Shown piece after piece: positions 1 through 7,987 of a DNA stretch of 64,000 bases. The notes beneath the pieces were generated by a model that saw nothing but the letters and a program-made list of their open reading frames with translations, did no database searches and was not told where the DNA came from. A program made the translations under genes and the position numbers. Position 1 is the first letter of the stretch. Every line of letters begins with the position of its first letter. Origin of the DNA: Noviherbaspirillum cavernae (lineage in GTDB: Bacteria > Pseudomonadota > Gammaproteobacteria > Burkholderiales > Burkholderiaceae_D). The stretch is taken from contig NZ_QYUN01000002.1 in NCBI RefSeq assembly GCF_003590875.1, positions 1,426,001 through 1,490,000 on the forward strand. The letters are read 5' to 3'.

Positions 1-594
1 CTCGATGCAGTTGTGGACGTTGATCGACGCGGCCACGCTGACGGCGAAGCCGATGCAGGCCAGCATTGCAAACGCCACAAGGCGCAGCCATCCACGCAGC
101 ACGAAGCAGAGCGCGGCAAACAGCAGATAAGCATAGAACTCGGTGCTGATGCTCCAGCTCGGTGTATTCAGGATCAGCGTGTCGAACACACCCAGCCCGT
201 GCGTCATCGTCAGGGTCGAGACGATTTCCAGCGAATTGGGAATCAGGTAGTCGAGCGCGCCGGGATTGTTGAGCGAAGCACCGAATCCGTGCGCGATCGC
301 CATGCGCTTGGCGAACACGATGATGTTTGCCGCCGCCACGTAGAACACCGTCGAAAACACCAGCAGCGGAAACAGGCGGCCGAAACGGCGGATCAGAAAG
401 GATTGGCAATCGGTGAGCGTCCGCAATCTTTGCGAGTACGCAGCGCAGATGACGAATCCGCTCAACACGAAGAACAGATCGACAAAGATATAACCGTTGC
501 GGATCGTGGAGAAATGGTCGATGCCGATCTTCAGGTGATACAGAGCGACGATCAACGCTGCAATGCCACGGCCGCCCTCGAGAGATTTAATCAT
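1..594 (-). CDS. Acyltransferase family 3 membrane protein (partial, C-terminus beyond window)
   Basis: Inner-membrane O-acyltransferase of the AT3/OafA class, which moves acetyl or similar groups onto extracytoplasmic glycans. The N-terminus carries the family hallmark EGGRGIAALIVALYHL (residues 6-21), with the presumed catalytic His20. FFVLSGFVI follows at 41-49 and RRFGRLFP at about 69-76. Hydrophobic segments then alternate with short loops to the window edge. The first 198 codons are present, so about half a typical 350-400 aa protein is missing. It diverges from a lipoprotein SGNH hydrolase. AT3 and SGNH domains are often fused or paired in glycan acetylation, so a joint role is possible but inferred. 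The substrate cannot be told. Confidence 0.85.
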   Translation of the reverse strand, partial: MIKSLEGGRGIAALIVALYHLKIGIDHFSTIRNGYIFVDLFFVLSGFVICAAYSQRLRTLTDCQSFLIRRFGRLFPLLVFSTVFYVAAANIIVFAKRMAIAHGFGASLNNPGALDYLIPNSLEIVSTLTMTHGLGVFDTLILNTPSWSISTEFYAYLLFAALCFVLRGWLRLVAFAMLACIGFAVSVAASINVHNCIE

Positions 595-1116
595 GCACGG
601 TACGCCTGTCGGTTGGCGAAACTGTCAAAGCAATTTCCACTTGTTTCCGAAACGCCGCGGCGGGATGTCGCGCCATGGTGCGCCGGCATGTCCGTTGCGG
701 TTTCTGTCCTGGTAGTGAATCTAGCGCGTTGTCATTTGGTCACGCTTGCGATGACTCAATCGCTGGTGTGGGAGCGCAATTCGCCATTGCGTCACATCAA
801 GTTGCCGTGATTCAAATGTCGTTCGCCCACATGCATGCCGGCAATGCTTTGAACTTATGTCAAGAAACTGTGCAATTGGATAACAAATGCGTGAACTCTT
901 TCGAACTCTGGAAGCGCTTCCATCTCCAAGAAGTTGTTCAATGCAAATTGATCCGATGCACAACTTATTCGCTGCGGAAAGCGGTGTTGTTTCTTGTGCA
1001 GCCTTACGCAAGCTCAATCAGCCCGCATAGAGACAATGACAAGATCCTCAAGGTACCTCTTGCTTGACAGCGAAGGCGCGGCGCAGCTTCTCAATCTCGT
1101 TTTGGAGTCCCGTTTG
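595..1116. other. Intergenic region between divergent acyltransferase and SGNH genes
   Basis: This 522-bp stretch separates two divergent genes and must hold both promoters. A TTGACA at 1064-1069 lies upstream of the SGNH gene, but no good -10 box follows at 16-18 bp, so no promoter is called. Short open frames on both strands lack a ribosome site and recognisable protein character. Nothing else is seen. Confidence 0.5.
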
Positions 1117-1950
1117 ATGCGAATCACTTACCCTTCACTTCTTTTCCTCTCTCTGGTGCTCGCGTCCTGCGGTGGTGGAGGAGGGGGAACGACAACGCCC
1201 GCAGCGCAGAACACGAACACCACGCCGCCGACGACAACTCCGGGCGGTACCACCACCACGCCGCCGACGACAACTCCGGGCGGTACCACTACGCCGCCGC
1301 CGACGACGACACCGAACAACACGCCCCGCGTCGTCGAATACTATGGAGATTCGACGATACGCGGATGCAAAACGGATACGAATTGCCAGCAACAAGCGGC
1401 GAAACCGGCGCCGCAGGCTTTCGATGAGACGTTGCCGGCCACGCCCAATCACACCGTGAGCAACAAAGGCGTGGACAGTACGTATGCCTGTCAGCTACTT
1501 AATGGCGGCAACCGGGATCAGGACGGCGTGACCGTCCTCGGATCATGGCAGCAGAGAATGGCCGCATCGAGGGCCACGCATGTGATCGTGAATTACGGGA
1601 TCAATGATCGGCTGCAGTATGACGTGAATACGTACAAGCAGTGCCTGTTCTCGATCGCGCGAGTCGCCAAGCAAAGCGGAAAGCAAATCATCTTCGAGAC
1701 GCCCAATCCGATCACCGCCGGCGATGTCGGCCCCTATGCGCAGGCGATGCGGGAAGTCGCCGCGCAAACCGATATCCAGGCTCCGGTCATCGATCAATTC
1801 ACCTACCTGTCGAACAAGTACCAGGGGCGCATCACGGAAATCGTGCCCGACGGACTGCATCCAACCGATGCGGTCTATGTCGAGAAAGGGCAATTCGCGG
1901 CGCAGGAGTTTCAGAAGAAGTGCGGCAACTTCACTTGCACGCTGAATTGA
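1117..1950 (+). CDS. Lipoprotein SGNH/GDSL-type hydrolase
   Basis: Predicted lipid-anchored esterase or deacylase of 277 aa. The start ATG is preceded by GGAG and begins a lipoprotein signal with lipobox LASC (Cys18). An upstream in-frame extension to 994 is unlikely because it would bury the signal. A Gly run and a Thr/Pro linker (about residues 25-68) follow, then the SGNH domain. Block I is GDS (77-79), the GxND block is GIND (161-164) with Asn163, and block V is DGLH with Asp245 and His248, giving a complete Ser-Asp-His set. The protein should act in the periplasm or at the outer membrane. Its divergent neighbour is an AT3 acyltransferase, so it may act on acyl-glycans. The actual substrate is unknown. 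Confidence 0.8.
   Translation: MRITYPSLLFLSLVLASCGGGGGGTTTPAAQNTNTTPPTTTPGGTTTTPPTTTPGGTTTPPPTTTPNNTPRVVEYYGDSTIRGCKTDTNCQQQAAKPAPQAFDETLPATPNHTVSNKGVDSTYACQLLNGGNRDQDGVTVLGSWQQRMAASRATHVIVNYGINDRLQYDVNTYKQCLFSIARVAKQSGKQIIFETPNPITAGDVGPYAQAMREVAAQTDIQAPVIDQFTYLSNKYQGRITEIVPDGLHPTDAVYVEKGQFAAQEFQKKCGNFTCTLN
1221..1310 (+). repeat. 36-bp direct repeat coding for Thr/Pro linker
   Basis: Two near-identical copies start at 1221 and 1257 (period 36 bp) and are followed by a degenerate third. They code for repeated TTTPGGTTTTPP-type linker units in the SGNH lipoprotein. Such repeats can expand or contract by slippage, which would change the tether length. Confidence 0.75.
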
Positions 1951-2067
1951 GTTGAAGCGGTTCGTCGCATTGCGCGGATGCGGAACATGGCCATGCCGCA
2001 GCAGGGCATGGCGTGTGCGGCGCGTGTACAGGGCGGCTCGGTGCATCTGGCGAGCCGTCTGGCATGA

Positions 2068-2346
2068 TCACCCCTTGAGAAACTTCTTCACGCCATTCTT
2101 CTTCAATACGTCGCCCCACGATTCGATCCGGTAGACTTCGCCGAGCTTGGGCAGCACCACGCCGTACTGTTCGCGCAGCTTCTGTACTTCGTCATCGATC
2201 GATTCCTTGTCGTGGCCGGTGAGGTCTGCGATGGCGGAGGCGGTCGGGCGTTCCAGCAGGTCGATCGCCGACAGCAGGACGAATAACCGGCGCGCATCGG
2301 TGTCGGGATATTGCGGCACGCCGAACTGGTTCTTCGTGTGGGTCAT
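2068..2346 (-). CDS. Small winged-helix-like DNA-binding protein
   Basis: A 92-aa protein. The start was chosen at the ATG giving MTHTKNQFG because AGGAG sits about 7 bases upstream; an earlier in-frame start lacks this. Residues about 18-75 read as a small helical wHTH fold (FVLLSAIDLLERPTASAIADLTGHD, here spanning the first helices), followed by a basic tail ending in KKFLKG. Segment order suggests a MarR/wHTH-like DNA-binding module with no effector domain. The gene lies just downstream of the hypothetical gene at 2414-3052 on the same strand, with a 67-bp gap, so the two may share a transcript. Target and role are unknown. Confidence 0.6.
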   Translation of the reverse strand: MTHTKNQFGVPQYPDTDARRLFVLLSAIDLLERPTASAIADLTGHDKESIDDEVQKLREQYGVVLPKLGEVYRIESWGDVLKKNGVKKFLKG

Positions 2347-2413
2347 GTTGTTTCTCCTTGTTCTGACAGCCTGCTGACACGCTTGTGTCATGTCGTCGGA
2401 AGAACTCCCGGTC

Positions 2414-3052
2414 CTAGGCGCTCCGCTTCTTCGAATCGCGCGCCTGCAGCTTGAACGCCTCCGTTTTTTCCGTTCCCGTCTTGCGGTCCATCACGCCGAG
2501 ACTGACGAGCATCGCAATCGCACCTTCGGCCCGGCCGACCCCGCGTTCCTCCCCGAGTCTGTCCACGGCACTGCCAGTGCGCTCGACCAGATCGCGGCAG
2601 GCTTCATGCAGCGCGCCGTAGGCACGGTTGGTGACGCCGACGCGGCCGAGGTCGGCAATTTCCTTTGCGCTCTTTGCGTAGTACTCGATCAATTCCTCGA
2701 TGCGCTTGCGCTGCTGCGATGGCAGGTTCAGATCGCCGACAAGGCTTTCGCTCAACTCCCGCGCCGCGTCGGGAAGCGATGCATCGTTCTTGGCGAGATG
2801 GGCGAGGCCGAAGCCGTGCTGCGCGAGGCGCGTGATCAGCTTCTCGATCGCGGTGAAGGTGCGCACGTCGTCAAGGGCCGCTCTGGGAAGCGCTTCGACC
2901 TCACCGCCGATGGCGCGCGCGGCGAGCCATTCGTCGAAGCCGGGCGGCAATGCGGCGCGCCCAGGGCGCGGCCATGCGATCGCCATTTTTCTGTATTCGT
3001 CCTGCAGCGCGTTGTACGCGTCGTCATTTAATGTGATGTTGATCACCGGCAT
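2414..3052 (-). CDS. Hypothetical protein
   Basis: A 212-aa soluble protein of unrecognised family. The ATG giving MPVINITL was chosen; a TTG seven codons... six codons upstream is the only alternative and is less likely. The protein has no signal or membrane segment. It is rich in Ala, Arg and Glu and looks mostly helical, with a long amphipathic stretch in the second half (about residues 100-170). It has a lysine/arginine-rich tail. It is probably co-transcribed with the downstream wHTH-like gene, so the pair could be a small regulatory unit, but this is inference from position only. I cannot assign a function. Confidence 0.55.
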   Translation of the reverse strand: MPVINITLNDDAYNALQDEYRKMAIAWPRPGRAALPPGFDEWLAARAIGGEVEALPRAALDDVRTFTAIEKLITRLAQHGFGLAHLAKNDASLPDAARELSESLVGDLNLPSQQRKRIEELIEYYAKSAKEIADLGRVGVTNRAYGALHEACRDLVERTGSAVDRLGEERGVGRAEGAIAMLVSLGVMDRKTGTEKTEAFKLQARDSKKRSA

Positions 3053-3119
3053 GGTGTCGTCAATCCTCAATGCTGAATGGGTGCTTGTTCATTTGCCATG
3101 ACCGCCAGGGGAGGCCGCA

Positions 3120-3812
3120 TCATCGGTGCGCGGCATCGCTCTCGGCAATCGGGCGCACCAGCGCGGGCGCGTCGTTGGCGACCCGGTTGACCGCGTGCGA
3201 CACACCCCACGCCTGCATTTTATCGGCTTCAAACGGCTTTACCAATGCCGCCAGGCGTTCTGTGTTGTTGAATCCAGGATCGAGCCATGTGTCCCAGTCA
3301 GCGCGTTCGAGGATGAGCGGCATGCGATGGTGGATCGGCTCGAGAATGTGGTTCGCGCCGGTTGTGATGATGGTGCAGGTGTCGAGCGGTTCGCCGTCGG
3401 CGGTGCGGCTGCTTTCCCACAGACCGGCAAAGGACATGGGCGTATCGTCCTTGAACGAGATGTAAAACGGCTGCTTCGATTTCTGTCCTGGCACGGCCTT
3501 CCATTCGTAGAACCCGGATGCCGCGATCAGGCAGCGGCGCTTGCGAAACGCCTGCCGGAACATCGGCTTGTCGGCCACGGTCTCGCCGCGCGCATTGTGC
3601 AGCAGCGGCAGCGAGGCGGCGTCCCTTGCCCACGACGGGATCAAGCCCCAGCGCATCAGAGACCCGGCGCGCCCTTGCGGCGTGTCGCGTATCACGACGA
3701 TGCCGGTGGTCGGCGCGATGTTGTAACGCGCCTCGAAGTCGGGCAGGTCATCGGCCTGATACCACTCCTGCAGAGTGGCCGGTTTGTGTTTGAGTACAAA
3801 GCGTCCGCACAT
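3120..3812 (-). CDS. yedK: SOS response-associated peptidase / HMCES-YedK family
   Basis: A 230-aa SRAP protein that covalently traps abasic sites in single-stranded DNA through its N-terminal cysteine. The start was fixed at MCGRFV because Cys2 must become the N-terminal residue after Met removal; upstream in-frame starts would abolish activity. Other family residues are present: Asn in the LLHNARGET segment, Glu in GFYEW, and His in HHRMP. The length fits the family (about 220-230 aa). It stands alone between the hypothetical pair and an SDR. No LexA box was recognised upstream. Confidence 0.92.
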   Translation of the reverse strand: MCGRFVLKHKPATLQEWYQADDLPDFEARYNIAPTTGIVVIRDTPQGRAGSLMRWGLIPSWARDAASLPLLHNARGETVADKPMFRQAFRKRRCLIAASGFYEWKAVPGQKSKQPFYISFKDDTPMSFAGLWESSRTADGEPLDTCTIITTGANHILEPIHHRMPLILERADWDTWLDPGFNNTERLAALVKPFEADKMQAWGVSHAVNRVANDAPALVRPIAESDAAHR

Positions 3813-4006
3813 GGAATGGAATTGTAAGACCGAATACCGGCAGGCGCATGGTGGGCATGATGGGCATCTGTGCTGTCTTCGTGCAAAAAGGCGCATGCAT
3901 CCGGTAAAAATTTCAGCGCAAGCTGCCACAGTACGCATGCTGCGGCCCGTGTTATCAAGCGGGCATGATTTTCGCTGATTGTGCAGTTCGCGAAAGGAGT
4001 TCCTTG

Positions 4007-5020
4007 ATGAAAATCCGGCTGAAGAAACTTTCCGATCAAATCGTCGTCATCACCGGCGCGACCAGCGGCATCGGCTTGACCACTGCGCGCCGCGCCGCGC
4101 AGCGCGGCGCGAAGCTCGTGCTGGCGGCGCGCAACGAAGATGCGCTCAAGCAGCTTTCCTACGAACTGGCCAGGCGGGGAGCGCAAACAGCCTATGCGGT
4201 TGCCGATGTCGGCATCGAAGACGATGTGCGCCGCATCGCACAGGTGGCGATCGATCGCTTCGGCGGTTTCGATACCTGGATCAACAATGCAGGCATTTCG
4301 ATTTTCGGCCGCAGCGAGGACGTGTCGCTGGAAGATCAGCGACGCCTGTTTCAGACCAACTTCTGGGGCGTGGTGCATGGTTCGCTGATTGCGGTGGAGC
4401 ATCTGAAGAAACGCGGCGGCGCATTGATCAATCTGGGCAGCGAAGTGTCGGATCGCGCCGTGCCGCTGCAAGGCATCTATTCGGCATCCAAGCATGCGGT
4501 GAAGGGATTCACCGATTCGCTGCGGCTGGAGCTGGAAGCGGAAAACGCGCCAGTGTCGGTCACGTTGATCAAGCCGGCCGGCATCGACACCATGCTCGTC
4601 GAGCATGCCAAGAATTATCTCGACGTCGAGCCGAGGTTGCCGCCGCCGATCTATGCACCGGAAGTCGCAGCCGATGCGATTCTTCATGCGGCGGAGCATT
4701 CCCGACGCGATATCTTTGTCGGCGGTGCCGCAAAATTCATTTCATCCGGCGGACATTACGCGCCCAGATTGCTGGACGGCTACATGAAGCGTTTTGTGTT
4801 CAAACAGCAAAAGTCCGGCATGCCGGCGCGCGACCGCAGCCAGAACGGTTTGTATTCGCCGGGCAAGGCCTTGTACGAGCGTCAGGGCTATCAAGGACAC
4901 GTGTTCGAGTCCAGCCTGTACACGAAGGCGGCGATGCATCCGAAGGCGGTAATGGCACTCTGGGTGGGCGTTGGCCTCGCCCTGGCTGCCTTGTGGCGTG
5001 CGCGTCAGCATCCCGTCTGA
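4007..5020 (+). CDS. SDR-family oxidoreductase with C-terminal membrane anchor
   Basis: A 337-aa short-chain dehydrogenase/reductase. The start ATG is preceded by AAAGGAG at good spacing. The Rossmann motif TGATSGIG is at residues 16-23, NNAG is near residue 90, and the catalytic YSASK has Tyr158 and Lys162. The classical SDR core of about 250 aa is followed by about 80 aa containing a hydrophobic helix near the C-terminus (MALWVGVGLALAALW), so the enzyme is probably tethered to the inner membrane. Cofactor preference and substrate are not evident. It is a monocistronic-looking gene. Confidence 0.85.
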   Translation: MKIRLKKLSDQIVVITGATSGIGLTTARRAAQRGAKLVLAARNEDALKQLSYELARRGAQTAYAVADVGIEDDVRRIAQVAIDRFGGFDTWINNAGISIFGRSEDVSLEDQRRLFQTNFWGVVHGSLIAVEHLKKRGGALINLGSEVSDRAVPLQGIYSASKHAVKGFTDSLRLELEAENAPVSVTLIKPAGIDTMLVEHAKNYLDVEPRLPPPIYAPEVAADAILHAAEHSRRDIFVGGAAKFISSGGHYAPRLLDGYMKRFVFKQQKSGMPARDRSQNGLYSPGKALYERQGYQGHVFESSLYTKAAMHPKAVMALWVGVGLALAALWRARQHPV

Positions 5021-5125
5021 ATATTGTTCCAAGGCTCTTAATTTAAGCCAAACCGCAATGCCCGCATCGCAGTAATATAAGCGGAAGGGGCTGTGTTCGA
5101 CGTTCTACTTTCGGGAAGACGTGTC

Positions 5126-5518
5126 ATGGGAAATCTGACTCAGAAGCAACTCGCGCATCTGACACAATTGCTGAACGAGCGGGAGAAGGCATTGCGTGCG
5201 GATCTGCAACGCGAGACCGAGCAGCAGGATGACTACGTGGATCTCGCCACCGAAGCGCCGGACCCCGGCGATTCCTCGTTTGCCAATCTTGCGGTCGATC
5301 TCGGCAATGCAGCGGTCACGCGCGATGTGACGGAGTTGCGCGCCATCGGTGCGGCGCGCCAACGCATCGAGAACGGCAGCTACGGGCAATGCATCAATTG
5401 TGAAACTGACATCCCCTACGGCAGGATGGAGGCGCAGCCCACTGCCGAACGTTGCGCGCCGTGTCAGGATATGTATGAGAAGACGCATATGGACGCGCTG
5501 CGAGGGTCGACGCTATAG
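5126..5518 (+). CDS. TraR/DksA-family zinc-finger protein
   Basis: A 130-aa DksA-like protein. Such proteins insert a coiled coil into the RNA polymerase secondary channel and tune transcription with ppGpp. The ATG has GGAAG about 8 bases upstream. An N-terminal helical hairpin (about residues 5-85, acidic tip region DDYVDLATEAPD) is followed by a C4 zinc finger made by CINC and CAPC. It is shorter than canonical DksA (about 150 aa) and closer to the stand-alone TraR/DksA-like proteins found in several copies in Burkholderiales. I infer an RNAP-binding role; the regulon is unknown. Confidence 0.8.
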   Translation: MGNLTQKQLAHLTQLLNEREKALRADLQRETEQQDDYVDLATEAPDPGDSSFANLAVDLGNAAVTRDVTELRAIGAARQRIENGSYGQCINCETDIPYGRMEAQPTAERCAPCQDMYEKTHMDALRGSTL

Positions 5519-5571
5519 CATCGTGCAAGCGGTTCCAGCAGGCGCGCATGTCCGTGAAGCAGGATCACCTT

Positions 5572-5597
5572 GTCATGCCCGCGCACGCCGGGATGAC
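5572..5597. repeat. REP-like imperfect inverted repeat
   Basis: An imperfect palindrome with arms GTCATGCCCG and CCGGGATGAC around a 6-base loop. It resembles the GTCATTCCCGC-type short palindromes scattered between genes in many proteobacteria. It lies between the DksA-like gene and the deaminase. Confidence 0.55.
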
Positions 5598-5694
5598 CGC
5601 TTTGCGTCTCTGCGTGATATTTCTTGCGGGTGTCGGTGCGCCAGCAATGCCTTCACTTCCTCCCTGTTTTTGCAAGATGTGGTTAAGGCCGTAA

Positions 5695-6891
<1,197 letters not shown>

Positions 6892-6929
6892 GCGTTGCCT
6901 TGCTCATGGCAATCGCGATGCGCGATCTT

Positions 6930-7008
6930 GTCATTCCGAATGCAATGAGGACTCTCCACTATCGGCACGCGACAAGCGATTCCTCGCTTCATCTGCGGTC
7001 GGGACGAC
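6930..7008. repeat. Imperfect inverted-repeat element (GTCATTCCGA type)
   Basis: The left arm GTCATTCCGA..GCAATGAGGA is matched by a right arm TCCTCGCTTCAT..CGGGACGAC as an imperfect inverted repeat. It fills most of the gap between the deaminase and the next gene. A partial relative, GTCATTCCGAG..GAGGAATC, occurs at about 45,479-45,502, so this looks like a dispersed intergenic repeat family. Confidence 0.5.
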
Positions 7009-7041
7009 AACGTAACAAAGTGACAAGGTGACAAAGGGAAC

Positions 7042-7410
7042 ATGATGAAAGACGCCGCGTTGCCCATCGTGCTCATCGTCCTCGGTGCGGTCTGGCTGCT
7101 CGACAGCCTGAACTGGCTGCCGAGCGTGCAGTGGGTGTGGATACTCGGCCTGGCTGGCGCGGGCGCGGCGATCCTGATGCTGGATGGCATCACGAAGTCG
7201 TCGATCGTCGCCGGTCCGCTGCTGATCCTTGCCGGCGCGCTGTCTTTCTTCCGCCAGTTTTACGGGCTCGGATGGCGCTTCATCATCCCCGTGATGCTGA
7301 TTTCCGCAGGCGTCCTGATGCTGGTTGCCCGCTCTTCCTCCATACCCGAGTCGCCCGTGTTCAACCGGCGCTTCGGGCGCAAGCCGCAAGATGGAGAATC
7401 TCATGACTGA
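7042..7410 (+). CDS. Small multi-pass membrane protein (DUF5668/LiaI-like)
   Basis: A 122-aa (or 121-aa, from the next ATG) membrane protein with about four closely spaced hydrophobic segments between residues 7 and 100. It has a soluble basic tail (VFNRRFGRKPQDGESHD). The pattern of an IVLGAVWLL first helix and short GLxWRFIIP turns fits LiaI/LiaF-like transmembrane proteins, which often accompany envelope-stress genes. The stop overlaps the next gene by 8 bases, and that gene overlaps the ABC permease by 1 base, so the three form one operon. Function is unknown. Confidence 0.6.
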   Translation: MMKDAALPIVLIVLGAVWLLDSLNWLPSVQWVWILGLAGAGAAILMLDGITKSSIVAGPLLILAGALSFFRQFYGLGWRFIIPVMLISAGVLMLVARSSSIPESPVFNRRFGRKPQDGESHD

Positions 7411-7987
7411 TACCTTTTCCGCCGCAGCGCTGGCCGGCGGCCTGTCCTGGGCCAGCGGGCTGCGCCTGTACATGACGCTGTTCATCGCCGGCTGGTTCGG
7501 CCGAATGGGCTGGATCGATTTGCCGCAGGCCTTGCAGGTGCTGGAGTCGCCATGGGTACTGGTGACGACGGGAACGTTGATGGTGGTGGAATTTCTGGCC
7601 GACAAGGTGCCGGGTGTCGATTCTGTCTGGGATGCGATCCAGACCTTCATCCGCATTCCCGCCGGCGCGGTGCTGGCGGTGGCCGCGCTGGGGCACATGG
7701 ACCCGGCATGGACGGCGGTGGCGGGCATCCTCGGCGGCACGTTTGCCGCAGGCGCGCATGCGACCAAGGCCGGCAGTCGCGCACTGATCAATACCTCGCC
7801 GGAACCGTTCAGCAACTGGACGGCGTCGGCGTCGGAGGACGCTGCGGTGATGGCCGGATTGTGGGCGGCGTTCTATCATCCGTGGGTGCTGGTCGTATTT
7901 CTCGCAGTATTTTTCCTGATCGCCGCATGGCTCATGCCGAAGTTATGGCGCGGGCTGCGCTGGCTCTTTAGAAGGCTTTCCACCTGA
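7403..7987 (+). CDS. DUF4126-type membrane protein
   Basis: A 194-aa integral membrane protein. The ATG giving MTDTFSAAALAGG was chosen because it overlaps the upstream gene by 8 bases with GGAG just upstream. The conserved N-terminal GGLSWASGLRLYM, the segment FLADKVPGVDSVWD, and a Gly/Ala-rich GILGGTFAAGAHATKAGSRALIN-like stretch match DUF4126 proteins. Four or five membrane helices are predicted, ending with a basic tail. The downstream permease starts within its stop codon (TGATG), so translation is probably coupled. No biochemical role is known for the family. Confidence 0.7.
   Translation: MTDTFSAAALAGGLSWASGLRLYMTLFIAGWFGRMGWIDLPQALQVLESPWVLVTTGTLMVVEFLADKVPGVDSVWDAIQTFIRIPAGAVLAVAALGHMDPAWTAVAGILGGTFAAGAHATKAGSRALINTSPEPFSNWTASASEDAAVMAGLWAAFYHPWVLVVFLAVFFLIAAWLMPKLWRGLRWLFRRLST

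Noticed and set aside
13..810. 265-codon plus-strand frame at the window start
   Set aside because: It is the complement of the acyltransferase gene, whose minus-strand frame has clear family motifs.
1064..1092. Promoter with TTGACA before the SGNH gene
   Set aside because: No acceptable -10 sequence lies 16-18 bp downstream.
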